Shown here one piece after another: positions 1 to 12,900 of a stretch of DNA of 64,000 nt (position 1 is its first letter; the number at the start of each line of letters is the position of its first letter). The position numbers and the translations under genes are program-made. This DNA is from Serinus canaria (taxonomy: Eukaryota; Chordata; Aves; Passeriformes; Fringillidae). The notes under the pieces are model-generated. The model was given only the letters and a program-made list of their open reading frames with translations. It did no database searches and had not been told where the DNA came from. Where the stretch lies: positions 8,126,824 to 8,190,823 of the forward strand of contig NC_066321.1 in NCBI RefSeq assembly GCF_022539315.1, in the 5' to 3' direction.

Positions 1-3000
1 ACTACACTTCCAGTCAGCTTTTAGCTGTAACTCTTGAATGCCCTCCAGAGACAGAGGAAAATTGGTCTTCTGCTAAGAAGGTAAATGCAAAGGTTTTAAT
101 CTTCTTTGCAAGGACTGCATCAGAGGTGGTATTCAAGAAGCTCATTCTAAAGATAGATTTGGGGGCCCATTTTTTATATTTGCTTATGTTTATTTTCCTT
201 ATAAAACCCAACAGGATTTCATAACCTAAATGCTTGAGCTCCCTGTCCATGAACCTACTACCCAGCATCCAGCTGTGCCAACCTCCTCACTCCTTTTCAC
301 AAAAGCATCTTATTTAACACTCCAATAATGGAAATTGATTAGACAAATATAATTCTTTAATCTAAGTTACAAAGCACCAGGATCTCTGTACCAAAAAAGA
401 GCACATGACTGAACTCTTTAGCTTCAACATCCTGAAAATCAGCATTTCCTAGTGTTTTCCCTCAGTGAAGTAATAGTTAAACCTTGATACAATTTCCTAG
501 TGCACTCCATTATTTACAATCTCTGCAATTATTATTCCATGGCACATACAGTCAAACCTTTCACAAGTAAATTACACACACATAATTCCCACTGATTTAT
601 GACAGACACCCATTAATTCTTATATGTGCTCATATTATTCCATCTATTGATGTGAAAGGGCCATAGCTCAGCTTAAGCAGCAAATCCATACATATGGACA
701 GGACTGCAGTACAGTGGGGACCTTACAATGTGGCAGGGACAGAGGGAAGGGCACTCTGGGATGAGCTTGCACTTGAGAGAGAGACAAGGAATGGCCTGTG
801 CACTTTTCCTCTGCTCCACATTAATGCAACTTAAAAAATATTTTATATGTTTTTTTTCCTTCCCTTCTCATTGATTTAAATCTACATTCTCTTTAAAAAT
901 AATTCTGTACCCTTAAACTTTAAAATTCATTTTAACTTCTTGAAATTGCAACAAAATTGCCTCCCTTAAATTTTCCCTTTTCATCATTTTCTGCTTAAAA
1001 TTCATTAAACCAGTGTTTGTACCAATTCAGACCTCCAGGTATTCTCAAAAACTTTATGCAGCCTTAGATTATTTTTTACTTTTCTCCTATAATGTTCTGG
1101 TTATATCTACTACTAAGCAAGATCAGTAAACTCAAGTATTTCAGCTTTCTGCTTTCCAAAATTTTCTGTCATTTTACATAAAGAAAATTCCCTTTAACAT
1201 AGAAGAAATTTGGTTGTTTTCCCCAATTTGTCCTAATTACAAAGGCTTCTTAAAAAACTCAAAATATTATTCTTTTATAAAGTTTTTTTTTTCATCAAAA
1301 TAAAAGCTACCATTCTGAAGGTTTTAGATCTATGTGGAAAATGTTCAGTTGAAACATATACCACAAGTCCTCATTCTTCTATTGCCATCTCTGTCATTGA
1401 TTGCTCCTGAATGAAGAAAGGGAACAGAGACAAAATATACTCAAGGGCACTCTTCCATCTTTTTCCCACATGGTCCCTTCTTTTGTAATTTTTTTGTGTG
1501 CAACCACCACCTGCTCAGTGGTAGAAAAGTATTTTTTAGTGACTTAAAAACTTCTTTGATAAAGGAATGTAAAACTACTTTCTGAAAGCTTTCAAGCTGC
1601 TACTGAAATATCATAAATGGGGAAAACAAAGCAGATTCACTTTTCTCATTAATAAAATTGTTTTTTAACAATAGTTAGGAAGTCATGGACACAGCTCTCA
1701 AAGAGTTTCATGGAAACTCTTATTTAAAGAACATTATCTTCCCCCAGTTTTATTAGCATCCTATCCTTTTTTGTCTCTGTTATAAACCTTAAGCTTTTAG
1801 CTTCATCTAATAACTCTGTTAGCAGGAATTCCAGCCCAATTTATTCATTTACTTTTATTATATAGAGATTTATTTCAAATGGCTTTTGGACAACTAGGCA
1901 GTTTAAAAGGGGGGGAAGCCAAACCCAGCTACACATAACAGAGAGGAGACATTTTCAAGCAGTCTTAGAGAATGAAGTTTAGACTCAATTGCTGTCCTGA
2001 CAACTGGGTCAGGCAGCCACATAGTTAATTTATTGTTTAGCCCTATTGTTAAGCAGATCTAAACTTTTGTGTTATCTCTTTAAAACCTTATGGACAGTTG
2101 AATTGCAGCCATTCCATGGATAAAAGTGAAGGAAGTCAAAGGCAGGCTGTTGATTCAAGGGCAGCTTACACAGAGATAACCACACACTGCAAGATGCCAC
2201 CACAAAAACCAGCACTTCAAAACAATACAAAAAAAAAACCAAACAACCAAACAAAAAATCAAGGCCTGCACAAATGTAGGCAAACATGTACATGTACAAG
2301 GAAAGACCTGAGTGTCACACAAGAAGTGCTCCTGGATGCCTTAGGTGGTTTATGCTTCACCCAACATCTGAGTTATTGCATCCTCACCTCACCTGTTTTG
2401 AGAACTAAGATTTGTTAAGTGATTCTGGGATTTGATTTATTATTTTTTCTGGCTTTATAAAGGCAGACCAAAGTGAAGCCTGAATTTCTCTTAAAAAAAA
2501 AAGAAGCAAAAATAATGCATTTGTCAGTGTTCTCCACTGTCTTTGCTGCATGCCACAGACTTTTGCACAAGTCCTAGGTGTTCACTGTGCTGCTGTTGCC
2601 CTAACATTTTTGATTTATCTCAGATCTAAAGTTTTAAAATGACTGTACTGAAGTGCTGGCATGAAAACAAGGGTAGTGAAACAATTCAATTAAATAATCC
2701 AGTCAGAGTTTTCTATAGCTCTTCTCCCTACTCTGCTCCTTTTCCTAATTTATCAGCACCAACGCTTGAAAAATTGGGTTCTCTACCATTCATCAACACT
2801 TCTGTGACAACCTTTTAATCAATTCTCAGTTTGATCATCCTATTAAAACTGGCAAACCCGATTCCCATTTTTTATGTCAGCTAGATCTATTCTCTTAAGA
2901 GCCTGAACCATCTGTCTTTCCTAACTTGCTATCTAGGGTCAATGCTTCTTGTTCTTTAAGTCTTTTAGGAGATTGCAGTGCAGTGTGTCCTCACTCTCTG

Positions 3001-5049
3001 GAGATTCTCTCTTTTGCTGCACTATTGTCTCCTAACTTCTGGTTTTTGTGAGGTTTCTGGTTTTGGTTTTTTTACATTGTTTGGTTTTCTTTTAATAACA
3101 GATTTCATCCCACATCTCTTGTCTGAGCCAAGCTGGTATCAGCTGCAGACACAGCCTTGTAAAGATAGCTGAAAAATACATTGCAAAGAAAGATAATAAT
3201 GAAAATTATTCTGGGAAAAGCTGCACCTAACCTATATAATATTTCATTAACCAGACTTTCATGGGCACGCAAAACCCACCCTATTTCAGAATTAATTCAA
3301 TCATTCCTTTCTAACATCAAATATCACATGCATCAACCACCACACTTCATTTGTTAGATGATCTTCAGCCATTACAAAAAGAAATAAACATAAAAGCATA
3401 GATAATTTGAAGCTAATCTCACCAAGACACGGGGCAGTAGGAATAGGCTGACAACAATTAATGAAATCTAAGATGAAAAAAGCAAATTTCTATCAATGAA
3501 TCAGATATAGATTGATTCAAGAGAAAACAAGAAATACAAGTTGCTGCCTGACTTAAAATCTGTATGGGACTCTTGTTTTAAAAACTGGAGAAGTGAATTA
3601 AGTTTGCAGAAGTAATAAAAGACAAGTAAATTCAACTTTATAAAGCTGAGGATGAGCACAGTAAGTTGACAAGCTTTCCTAAGAGCAGATCCAGGAGACT
3701 GGTGAAGTCTCAGATATACACATCCAGTGGCTTACATCAAATACATCAAACCCATAATAGAATCATGATCCAGGAAATTACTTTCTTAAATAAGTATTCC
3801 TTGAAATTATGCTAATGATGGAGGTTTCTCAACACACAGAAGCATAGTGAAGGAACAATTTGATCATATGTCATTGCAGACAATCCAATTAAAGTGTCTA
3901 TTTGATGTTCAGTAACAGAGGAAAAGTAGAGTTGTAAAGTTCTATTAAAATGAATAAAACTAGCCTAAAAATATATAACTTTTAGTTAGATTTCAGGTAC
4001 ACTGACACTGAACTAGTGTGTGACTTTAGCAGTGCTATTGCCAGAATCCTAGGACTGAAATTTCACTAAGTCAAAGATAAAACTAAAAATAAAAAGCATT
4101 AGGGAAAAAAATGCAAGAACATTATTTGAACCTATTAGTTGCAGGAGTTTTAAAGCACAAATCCATAAGTAGGCATAGCTCATCTTATAGACATAATTCC
4201 TGCTTCCCTTAACACACCCACCCCATTCAGGCACTGGTTTCTGCCTCTCCTTCCAATATTTATTCCCTCCCAGTTCAGGGTAACACATCTTCCCATTTCT
4301 ACTGTACATGACTCCTACTGAAAGTTAGCTACTATAAACCACATGGCACTCAGCTTCCAGCCTGGAGACAGTTAGAAATATTCAATATGAGGTCCTGGGA
4401 GCCCCCACACACATCCCAAAGCTGTCTGGAAGGCACACAGCTGCTGCCTATTGCAGCATCCATGGGCACCCACTTCACCCCTCAAAAGTGGCCACTTCAT
4501 GGGCACTCAGAACTTTTTTTTAAATGCAATAAAATATCCTGCAGCTGAATTCCTTCCCTCTTCAGAATATCTCAATGGGTTTTCACCCTAAACCACTTTG
4601 CATCTCAAAAGCAATAAGTACTCAGTGGACTCAGGAACTCCTGCCTGCAAATTTACCCAGCTGCAGAACTTCTGTTACCTCCTCCTCCTCACTCAGCATT
4701 GTAAATGTTGCTACAACATCAAGTTATGTGTTTGCTTGGGGTTATCTTTTGTATAACTCATGTGGCAATCCAACCCACTGGAGACAAAAGTAAAGGAGAA
4801 GCTAACATGCTCTCGTGCTATAAACGGGACTGAAACAAACATGAGAAAAATTCTGATTCTAGAAACCTGCAGTTCCTCATCCATGGCTACGTGAGATGTC
4901 TATGCCCAAGCTTATAATTCTTTTATTTGCAGCCATCACCTTGAACAAACAAATGAAAACATGCAGAGGGGCAGGTGGCTGTGCAGCTGCAGATGTCACT
5001 GTGAAATAGATTTGATCAGGCTAAACTTAGTGATGACCCAGTAGGAAAC
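1..5049. other. Anonymous AT-rich non-coding sequence
   Basis: No supportable gene is visible. Reading frames here are at most about 100 codons, occur on both strands, and have no domain, splice context or codon pattern that suggests translation. The composition is AT-rich with runs such as T9 and A9 and a short A/C-rich simple repeat at 2228-2260. This is what bird intronic or intergenic DNA usually looks like. Old unrecognised transposon remnants may be present but I cannot identify any. Confidence 0.6.
2228..2260. repeat. A-rich simple repeat with AAAC units
   Basis: This is a run of about 33 bases made of A tracts interrupted by CC and C, with repeated AAAC/AACC units. It is low-complexity DNA. 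It reads as open in several frames only because it lacks T and G. Confidence 0.7.
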
Positions 5050-5270
5050 AAATTAGAGATTATAAAGGGGACTGTGGGCATTTTAAACCACCTGAGTTGC
5101 ATTTAAATTAGGCAAAACCCTTATGCAAATCCGTGCCTCTTTGCAGCTTCAACAGAATCATTCCAAAGCTATTTAAAACAATCTCACAACGTGACATTAC
5201 CCCAGTGCTGGTTGCCTCGAAGTGCAGGATGCTGTTATGGTTTATAGCAAACCATTACAGATAACAGGGC
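5050..5270. promoter_or_regulatory. Candidate conserved non-coding element / enhancer
   Basis: This block is of higher complexity than its surroundings and contains no long open frame. It has a perfect POU/octamer motif ATGCAAAT at 5123-5130 within an AT-rich homeodomain-like context (TTTAAATTAGG upstream). It also keeps three CpG dinucleotides (near 5132, 5190 and 5218) in a region that otherwise has almost none. CpG retention and dense factor-like motifs are typical of vertebrate conserved elements. That it is conserved is inferred; no alignment was available. Confidence 0.25.
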
Positions 5271-7255
5271 TCAGTTGTACTGCATGTTGTCATTACTGGA
5301 CACTCTGGGTTTCACAGTGCAGTTACTCAGAATTATGTCTGTCAGCTCACCAGAGACAGTAGGACAGCAGCCATTCCTTTCTGCTTTTTTCCCTCCCTGT
5401 TTTCTCACTGCACAATTTGTTATGGAGACACTTTTCAGCTGTTTACTTCTCAGCAGCTCATTCTACAATATATGACATGGCAAATCATTCAAGTTCCTCT
5501 TGCATTATTACATCAGTGTGCAATAGGGGAGAAGCACATGGCTCACTGTAGGGTTATTAAATCACAGGGCTATCTCCACAGCTGCCACAGACATGCAAAC
5601 AAACCTAACTTACTATTCCTCTCCTGTTTTTTCATTTATGCTCACACCTCCCCTCCTTTTGCTACCTCACTATGCTCTGTGTTGTCTCTCCAGCATAAAT
5701 ATACAAATAAATACAGAACATGTGTTATTCCTTATGAGTTGCATCCATCTAAAAGAAATTTAATGGCAAAACCCTCACTGACCTCAAAGGTGCCAAGGCA
5801 ATTCCATTTGCTGCACTAATGGTCTGAGTGAACACAGCACCACCAGAATTTCCAGCCTTCTCCAACCTCTCAAAATGAGTTTGCATCCTTGCAATTGCAT
5901 CTAACCATTAGTCCCTCTCCTCAGAGGGCCACTTAGTGTAAATCTGTGCAAATTGGTAAATGCAATTCCAGGCTGCAGCCCCCAGCTGGATAAAAATATG
6001 TTTCCCAAGTTAAAAAGGACAGACTATCAACTCATCTCAAACACTACTGTGCATTCTTTCAGGATGTGTTGCAAAAAAAATAGAGATGGCCAAGATTGTG
6101 CCAATAATCAGGTGTGAGAACCAAAAGCAGTATAGTAAATATCAGCCCTTCAACCCACTAATTAGCCTCCCTGAAAGTGAGGTGTATGAATTTTAGCAGA
6201 GCACTGGGAACTGGATCAGTTGCAAAACTTCCATGTGGTTGTTGATAGCTGTAGATGGAAACACTTTGTTTTCACATGACATCTGCTCCTTTGTAAAGGC
6301 ATTTCAGTCTTTTTTGGGCTCCTATCAAGAAGGAGTCCCTGAAGCTCATTTTTACCTTTAACCAGTTAAAAAAAACAAAAAACAACAACAACAACAAAAA
6401 AAAAAAAAAAAAACCAACAAAACCAGAAAAGGGTTGTTAATACATGCCTAGATAATTATACAGCTCAAATTCAGGCAGACCAATATGGGGACAGACCGTG
6501 GGGGAAGTTTGTTGTGATTTTATGGTTTGATTTTGTTGGCTTTTTTCTTGGTCTCCAGCCCTTTAAAAGGTTTTGCTTCTTACACTAAACAGTGACCTGC
6601 AATTTTCAGATATCAGTTTAAAACATATCACAAAATGAAACCCTCTGAAGAAAAGAGACTGAACAAATGCATTACAAGCACTGGGTCACAAAAACTTGAC
6701 CAATTCTGACACACACAGAAATTTTTATTCCTCTCTCTTACAAATCCTTTCACCAGCAGGATCTTTTGGGCTAAAGGGATTAAATTCAGTACTTTTGTAA
6801 AGGTCAGAAAGGACCATTTCTAAAATCTGTTCAACTTTCTTCTTTGCTTCTTTTGAATGGTGCACCAGAGAGAGCAACTGTATGGGCTCAAGTTTCCATT
6901 TAACATATTTTTGACACTTTGCTCCTCTGCTGAAGGAACGAAGGGCAGTCAGTTAACTTTCCCAGAGCTCACAAAGGAAGAGATGTCAACAGAGCTTATC
7001 CCATTTCTTTAGAGCTGACACAACTCTTCAGAATGCCTGGGAGGAAGCTACATGAGGTATTTTGTCATAAATTTTTTCCTATTATTTTATATTTCAAATC
7101 TTTCAGTGTTCCCTGGGATGGACCTAGAGTTCATAATGCTATATTTCAATTTATTTGATAAAGCTAACTCTCAGTGCTACCACAGATTATTTTAAAGGCT
7201 CCCTTAAAATATTAAGTAGCATCTTGGGTCTGTACAAGGAAAAAAATTTATCATC
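5271..7255. other. Anonymous non-coding sequence
   Basis: No gene is supported. The stretch contains an A-rich/(AAC)n simple repeat at 6368-6425 and otherwise unremarkable AT-rich DNA. Short frames on the plus strand at 5275-5475 and 5472-5819 lack any recognisable protein feature. Confidence 0.6.
6368..6425. repeat. A-rich repeat with (AAC)n core
   Basis: An A8 run is followed by about five AAC units and then an A18 run, ending in ACC/AAC. The mix suggests a decayed poly(A) tract that has grown into a trinucleotide microsatellite. No retrotransposon body could be recognised beside it. Confidence 0.8.
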
Positions 7256-7716
7256 TAATCACAGCACTACAGAGTAGCAAAAATTAGGGATGGAAGAGAA
7301 CATCCTCTCTAGCCCCACACCAGTGAAGGATTGCCCTCCAGAGTCCTCTCTCTACTGCTTTTTCATGTCTAAATTTAAACTGTCTTAAGTGATGGGTCTT
7401 TCACCACTTCTTCCTCTCCTGCATTCTCAATTTAGTGTCACCAAGCTTTATCATGGAATTGAGCCCACATTTTATTTTTCTTAATTTCAACCCATTAGTC
7501 TCTGTTATACCCCTCTGTTCCTCTCCATGGTAATTTTTCACCACCATTAGTCTTTACTGAGCAAGTATATCAAGACAGTTACCATGTCCCCTGCTCTATT
7601 TGCATATCCAGTCTAAATATATTACACTCTTAATTTTACCTGATAAATCAGATTCCTCTAGTCACTTAATCTTTCTGGTTGCTCTTCTATAACTTGCCCT
7701 CAAATTTTGCACATCC
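7256..7716 (-). mobile_element. Ancient, highly diverged CR1 LINE fragment (3' region, minus strand)
   Basis: CR1 is the major non-LTR retrotransposon of birds and reptiles. Read on the plus strand, which is antisense to the element, the block follows the order of landmarks in the 3' part of CR1. It starts with a degraded GGATGGAAGAGAACATCCT near 7288, equivalent to the family's 'ggttggaagggacct'. Next comes TTAAGTGATGGGTCTTTCAC near 7384, then AACCCATTAGTCTCTGTTAT near 7489, GACAGTTACCATGTCCCC near 7574, and CTGGTTGCTCTTCTATAAC near 7675. The last ends in TTTTGCACATCC at 7716. Many mismatches and small gaps point to an old insertion, closer to the archaic CR1 types shared with turtles and crocodilians than to young bird subfamilies. 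No coding potential remains. Subfamily and exact ends cannot be set without alignment. Confidence 0.7.
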
Positions 7717-7774
7717 CCAGGGTGGCAACAGGCAAAGGCATCAATTTATCTTTCAAGGCTTCACTCAGGCTAAA

Positions 7775-7796
7775 ACACCAAGGCAAACCTTGGTGT
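7775..7796. repeat. Short perfect inverted repeat (9-bp stem, 4-base loop)
   Basis: ACACCAAGG at 7775-7783 is followed by CAAA and then its exact complement CCTTGGTGT at 7788-7796. It lies about 60 bases beyond the end of the old CR1 fragment. The stem is too short for a microRNA precursor and no longer element termini are visible. Confidence 0.8.
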
Positions 7797-9385
7797 CATC
7801 CTGCCAATCTCCAAGAAAAATACAACTTTTGGTGGCCTTGCTGCTCTCCGGGTCCTGTGTTTTAACTGTGAGAAGGTAGGATGGACAGGTTGAAAAATGT
7901 ATAGGTAAATAAGCTTTTGAAATAAGCTCAAGTAGGGGCTTCCTTTTTTATTTTAAATAATTCTTATTATCCTCATCTGGAGTCACTGTTCTTCAGGGTG
8001 GGAAAAAGTCTTTTTTAATTGTGTCAGTACACATTCATATACATAGATTTTAATTTGAAAAAAATCTATCTTTGATGAAAATGATCACAGGATCTGCTTT
8101 TGGAAAGAAGAGGGTTGAACAGACAGCAAGGCTACTAGGGTAAGAAAAAATAACTATAATCAAAGCAAAGACAAGAAATCAACTCCATGTACCAAAGCAG
8201 AAAACCCCAATCCCAGGAAATGTTGTTGTCTGATGGTTTTGCTCTGGATTTGCAAAATACAGTATTTCCACATAACTGTGAAGCTTGGAATCAGTCCCCA
8301 TTGAGATCAACAGTAATAAAGGGATTTTGTTTTTTAAAAATTACTAGAAGCAGTTGTTGGCCAGTTTCACCAGTCAGCTTGGAAATCTCCACCTGTGCCT
8401 CATCACACCTCAGCCCTCAGTAATATGGGCAGCACAGAGTCTTCCATCCTCCCCTTTCCAAATAAAAATTACAATTTTTTGGTTTTCTTTTGGTAGAATT
8501 AATAGTTTCAGTACTGATTGTCGTATTAAATCCTTGTTCCCAAGGACACACGTGAGAAATTGCCAATTTTCTCAACTTCTGCTTCTTTCTCCCAACCTCA
8601 CCACACGTGCCAAGGTAAATCAGTGAAATTGGCCATCTCCATTTCAATCCAACCCCCACTTCATGGAAAGGAGACAGAGTGGGGATTTCTTTTCTGCTAC
8701 AGATATCTTTCCATTGAACATTATTCATATTTCACATATGCAAGAGTGAAGATTTCTTGCCTGAAAAGACTATGTAGTAAAACTAGAGTGAACTTCAATA
8801 TTTTCAGGTTGATTTTTTATTTTTTAACACAAACCCAGCACAGATGACTCCCTCTATAAATATTGTTCAAATTAGTGTGTAAATTTGAAAACTTTAAGCA
8901 CCACCTCAGGGTATTCAACAGCCTTCTCCTTTATCTGTCCTGATAAAAACATCCTGTAAAAGTCCAGAAACATCTCTCAGCTATTTAATGCATCTCATCC
9001 CTAAACAATAATGATTGATTTTGTTTGGTCTGGAAAACACAAATTATCCCATAATCATTTTATCTTGCCAGACGAGCCTCCCTTGACTTGCTTGCATTTT
9101 AAGAAGAAAAAGCAGCGATTGTAATGAAAAATGGAAAAGGCTGGAGGCATACAAAATATTTTTCTGCTTCTAGAAACATATTTACTATAATTGGCTACAC
9201 AGACTAGACTTGTTTTTCTGTGAAAGCAAAATGGATTTAAAAATAAAAGGGGACATTCCCTTTAAACTTGCCTTGCAACTATCCAGGGCTTCATTTCCAC
9301 ATTTCCCTGCTTTATAACAAAATAACATGCACAACAACGATGTTTCTTTCCTCTTATCTTTTCAAATAAGTTTATGCCTTAAAAG

Positions 9386-9400
9386 AAAAAAAAAAAAAAA
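9386..9400. repeat. Poly(A) tract (A15)
   Basis: This is an uninterrupted run of 15 A residues. No retrocopy body or target-site duplication could be recognised next to it. Confidence 0.85.
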
Positions 9401-9535
9401 TTCAAACCTTCAGATGCATAAAAGAAGCCTTGATTGAGAGAGCACAGTCAAGAGAAACAGGGATTGGGCTGGAGCAAGGTACACTGATGGGCTAGAGACT
9501 GAAAGAAAAAAAATCACCACATTTTTGCCAAAGAG

Positions 9536-9552
9536 AAAAAAAAAAAAAAAAA
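9536..9552. repeat. Poly(A) tract (A17)
   Basis: This is an uninterrupted run of 17 A residues, only 135 bases downstream of another A15 tract. Adjacent sequence is not recognisable as a retrotransposon. Confidence 0.85.
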
Positions 9553-9839
9553 GTGTGGCAAACAGGAGGACAGGAGGCAATAAAATGCTGGGGTTTACCT
9601 GTATGAGTTAATAGGCCAGCATTTGAAATTTAGTTTTTTGTGCAGAATAACTGCCCAGGGATACTGAGATGTCTGGGGAAGGAAGGCAGCCTGTCCTGAA
9701 ACCAGGGATTTGGTGTTCTCAAAGTCCTGAGCTGAAAACGTTGACATAGAAACAAAGTAGATTCCTCCCTCTTTTTCCCTTCAAAATTATTCTCCAAGTT
9801 TCACACAGCCTCACAGACAAACTGCTTCTTGAGAAAGAT

Positions 9840-9966
9840 ATTTCAAGAACAACTTTCAGAAAATTCCACCTGAATGTGAGAGAGCACTTCTTTACTCTGC
9901 TCTGGAACAGGCTGCCCTGTTCTGAAACTCAGAACACCAAAACTCACCAAATCTGGACAAGGCCAC
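9840..9966 (+). mobile_element. CR1 LINE fragment, sense orientation
   Basis: The plus strand carries several phrases typical of CR1 upstream of its 3' end. They include CAGAAAATTCCACCTGAATG near 9858, GCACTTCTTTACTCTGCTCT near 9884, GGAACAGGCTGCCCTG near 9904, and finally AATCTGGACAAGG near 9949. These match the family's stretch encoding 'agaacttctttactgtg...ggaacaggctgccc...ctggacaagg'. The segment between the second and third landmarks is shortened and the sequence is diverged, so it is a truncated, inactive copy. Its boundaries are approximate. The true 3' tail of CR1 is not visible after it, so the element seems to have been cut or replaced. Confidence 0.6.
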
Positions 9967-12900
9967 CAGCACTCACTTAGATGATAATGTCCAGGACAAA
10001 ATGGGGCCTGATGATGCACAAAGTACAAGAATTCACTGCTGGGGTAAAGGAAAAGATGTTTGAGCAAATGGCCAAGGAGCTGCAAGCTGTCACCACAGCC
10101 AGGCTGAACATGAAGGTCAATGTGACATGCAAGGAGCTTTCTGCCTTTAACAACAGCTTCATTACATTAATAGCAGCCTGAAAAACGTGTTATAGTTATA
10201 TTGCTTCTGATCTACATCTTCACTCCCAACAGATTGATCCCCTATTAAGGACAGGGGAATTTCCAACACTTAAGTCCTGCTATAATCTTACTAGATTTTG
10301 ATACCTTTATGGTTCTTCAATTTCCTGTCAGCAAGATAACCCACACAGCACTTCTCTGAAACAACAGGAGGGACATGCCTGCACTTACTGCTAGTAATAG
10401 ATCATATTTAAGAAGTTCAATCAAAAGCTGAGATAGCCATTTACAAGGAATTATTGGAGCTCATCTCTCAAAGAACCCATAAGCTGGAAGGAAGAACAAC
10501 TTTCAGAGCAATAAATCTGTCTTTAATGTCAGTACAAAACTCACTGCTGTGGTCAACAGCATTTCAGAGGAGTTTTAGGATGTTCAGAAACAAAACACTG
10601 CCTGGAAATTCCACCAAATGTAGCTGCTGTGTCAAGTCAGCTGTTTTGAAATGCTCTATTTGGTAAAATAGCAAACAGGTATCTCCTATTAAATTCTTCT
10701 GTTGATTCAGCCCAACAGTGATCCAGCTGTGGCTTCAGCCAGAGTCCCCTGCACTGTCCTTGTCCCACCCAAGCACTCAGCTCCAGGACAGTCTCAGAGG
10801 AAACACACAGTCCTCACATACCCCCTTTAGAAATTCTGTTAGAAATTTTGGTTTCCTAGAATAAGCTGTCAGATATTAAGGAAGAGCAAAGAACTTCTGA
10901 GAAAGGATAATGATATCTGCTGCCCAACTCCACATTGTAACAAGTCACCTACAAAAAAACCCAAAAAAAACAAACAAAAAAACCCCCACAAAACAAACAA
11001 AAAAAACCACCAGAACCAAACCAAGAAATAATCTCTTTTACTAAGGGTGTTTGGCTTTTCACTCCAGTTTACTCCACACATTGCATAGAGCCATCTTACC
11101 ATCCAACTTTTCTAACAGCAGAACTCCACCATGTGATGCGATTAAAGATGAAGAAGCAGGCAGTTTCAGTGTAATAAATATTCTGAAGTATTTATATTCT
11201 CAGCTACAGCTCTCCTTTAGGTATGCACAAAGGCCTTTGAGGCAGCAGACAGGTTTCAAAAAGGAACAGAAAAAGCTCCAGTGATGCTGCTTTAATCAGT
11301 CCTGTGCCCCTAAACTCCAGCCACATGTCAGAATCCAAACTGGAGTTCATGGGCTGGGAGGAACCTAAGTGCACTCAGACTCCCAATAGGGTACAATTAG
11401 TTTTCTTTTAAGGCTGGAATAAAAAGTTGACAGCACAAAAAGTCTTTCACTACAATGGAAGCTCCAGAAGAAATACACCCAAACAAAAACATTTTGGTTT
11501 TGTTTTCCCTTAAAGCCAAGGATCTTACTGCTCTTTCAAATTAATTATTTATGTTGATCTACTGAAATGAAGCCAGCTGATCCAAAACTCATCTGTGTTT
11601 TCATATAATATTTGCTGAGTGGTTTTCCCCAACAGGGTGGGATGATGAAGCAAGAACACATATTTCATTTCATTCACAGCCTATAAGTGACCCCAATTAA
11701 AGAAACAAGAAAGAAGAAAGTCTTTTCATGAGTGGTTTTCATTCCTGCCAACAAAAAGTAATATGCCTCTCCTGGTTTGCAACCAGTGTCCCTTTGACAC
11801 CCAGCCTACTCCATGCCTTTCAGATATTCTCCCAGAACCAAGACCAAACCCTGCCTGCACAGCATGCAGCATCTGAGCTGTGTCTCACAAACCCAGGGAC
11901 CTGCTGCCCTCCAAGCTCTCCTGCCAATCTGCAATCAGTACTCTGCATTTGACCAGACCAGCCCATGGAAAACACCAACTCTCTTATCAGGTGCAATGAA
12001 ATTCCACCTCCTGATCCAGAGCAAAATCAGCAAACTGACTTCCAGGACTTGCCATACTCTCTGCAGGGAGTTCATTTACTTGCCCAAGAGCTCACCACTA
12101 CTAATTTAGAATCCCCCCCTCCTCAGTGATGTCCAGCTTAACAGACTACAGGTAGCTCTTCCCTCTCACTGCCTGGAGAGCTGAGGCCAATCTGAAATTA
12201 CATTTTATCTTTCTTTAATTTCCTTGGCAGTCACAGCCCTTTCTCACAAGGGAAAGGCTGCAAATGCCAAGGCTGACTGGAAACCATCTTGATTTTGTGT
12301 CAGTGTAAGTTTTGTCTCTGCAGGGGACTTGCCCACAATTTAAACCAATAGATGTCATCTGAGAGCCTGGCTTCAAATTGACAGCAGTCAGCTAAACTCT
12401 GGCAGGAGCAAACAGACAGCAAGAGCTGCTGCCTGATGAGAAGCTGTTAGCAGCTGGACAGCAGAGAAGTTTTAGATTTTCTGAATGGATGATTATTGGA
12501 GCTGCAATTCCTCCCCTGTAAGTAGCCAGAGTCCTTCCCCTTGCCCTGCACATCTGTTGTGATGTCCCACAAGCTGCCCTGCTGAGGAGCACCACAGACA
12601 CTATCTGTGGGTATTGAGCACTTCATTTAAGTGTATTAGGAACAAAATGGTTGAAGCATTTGATTGAAAACAGATTGAAGCCCATGGCAATCAAGCAGCA
12701 GCCACCTCCATTCCCTGAGCTTCTCAATCACCCCCAAGCAGCTCAGAGTCCAGCCAGGCAGAGCCCCCAGCCCCAACAACAGAATTATCCACAGTTTGCC
12801 CTGGAAGGCTCCAAATACCACCCCTTCTCAGCAATACCCTAAAGATGACAGGGGGTATTTCTATTTATTCTTGTGTGCTGCAAAAGTTATTAGTGCCAGC

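Larger units (their letters stand above)
7717..9839. other. Anonymous non-coding sequence
   Basis: There is no gene or identifiable element, apart from a 9-bp-stem hairpin at 7775-7796 and poly(A) runs at 9386-9400 and 9536-9552. Overlapping short frames on both strands at 8187-8847 shadow each other and show no domain. Confidence 0.55.
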
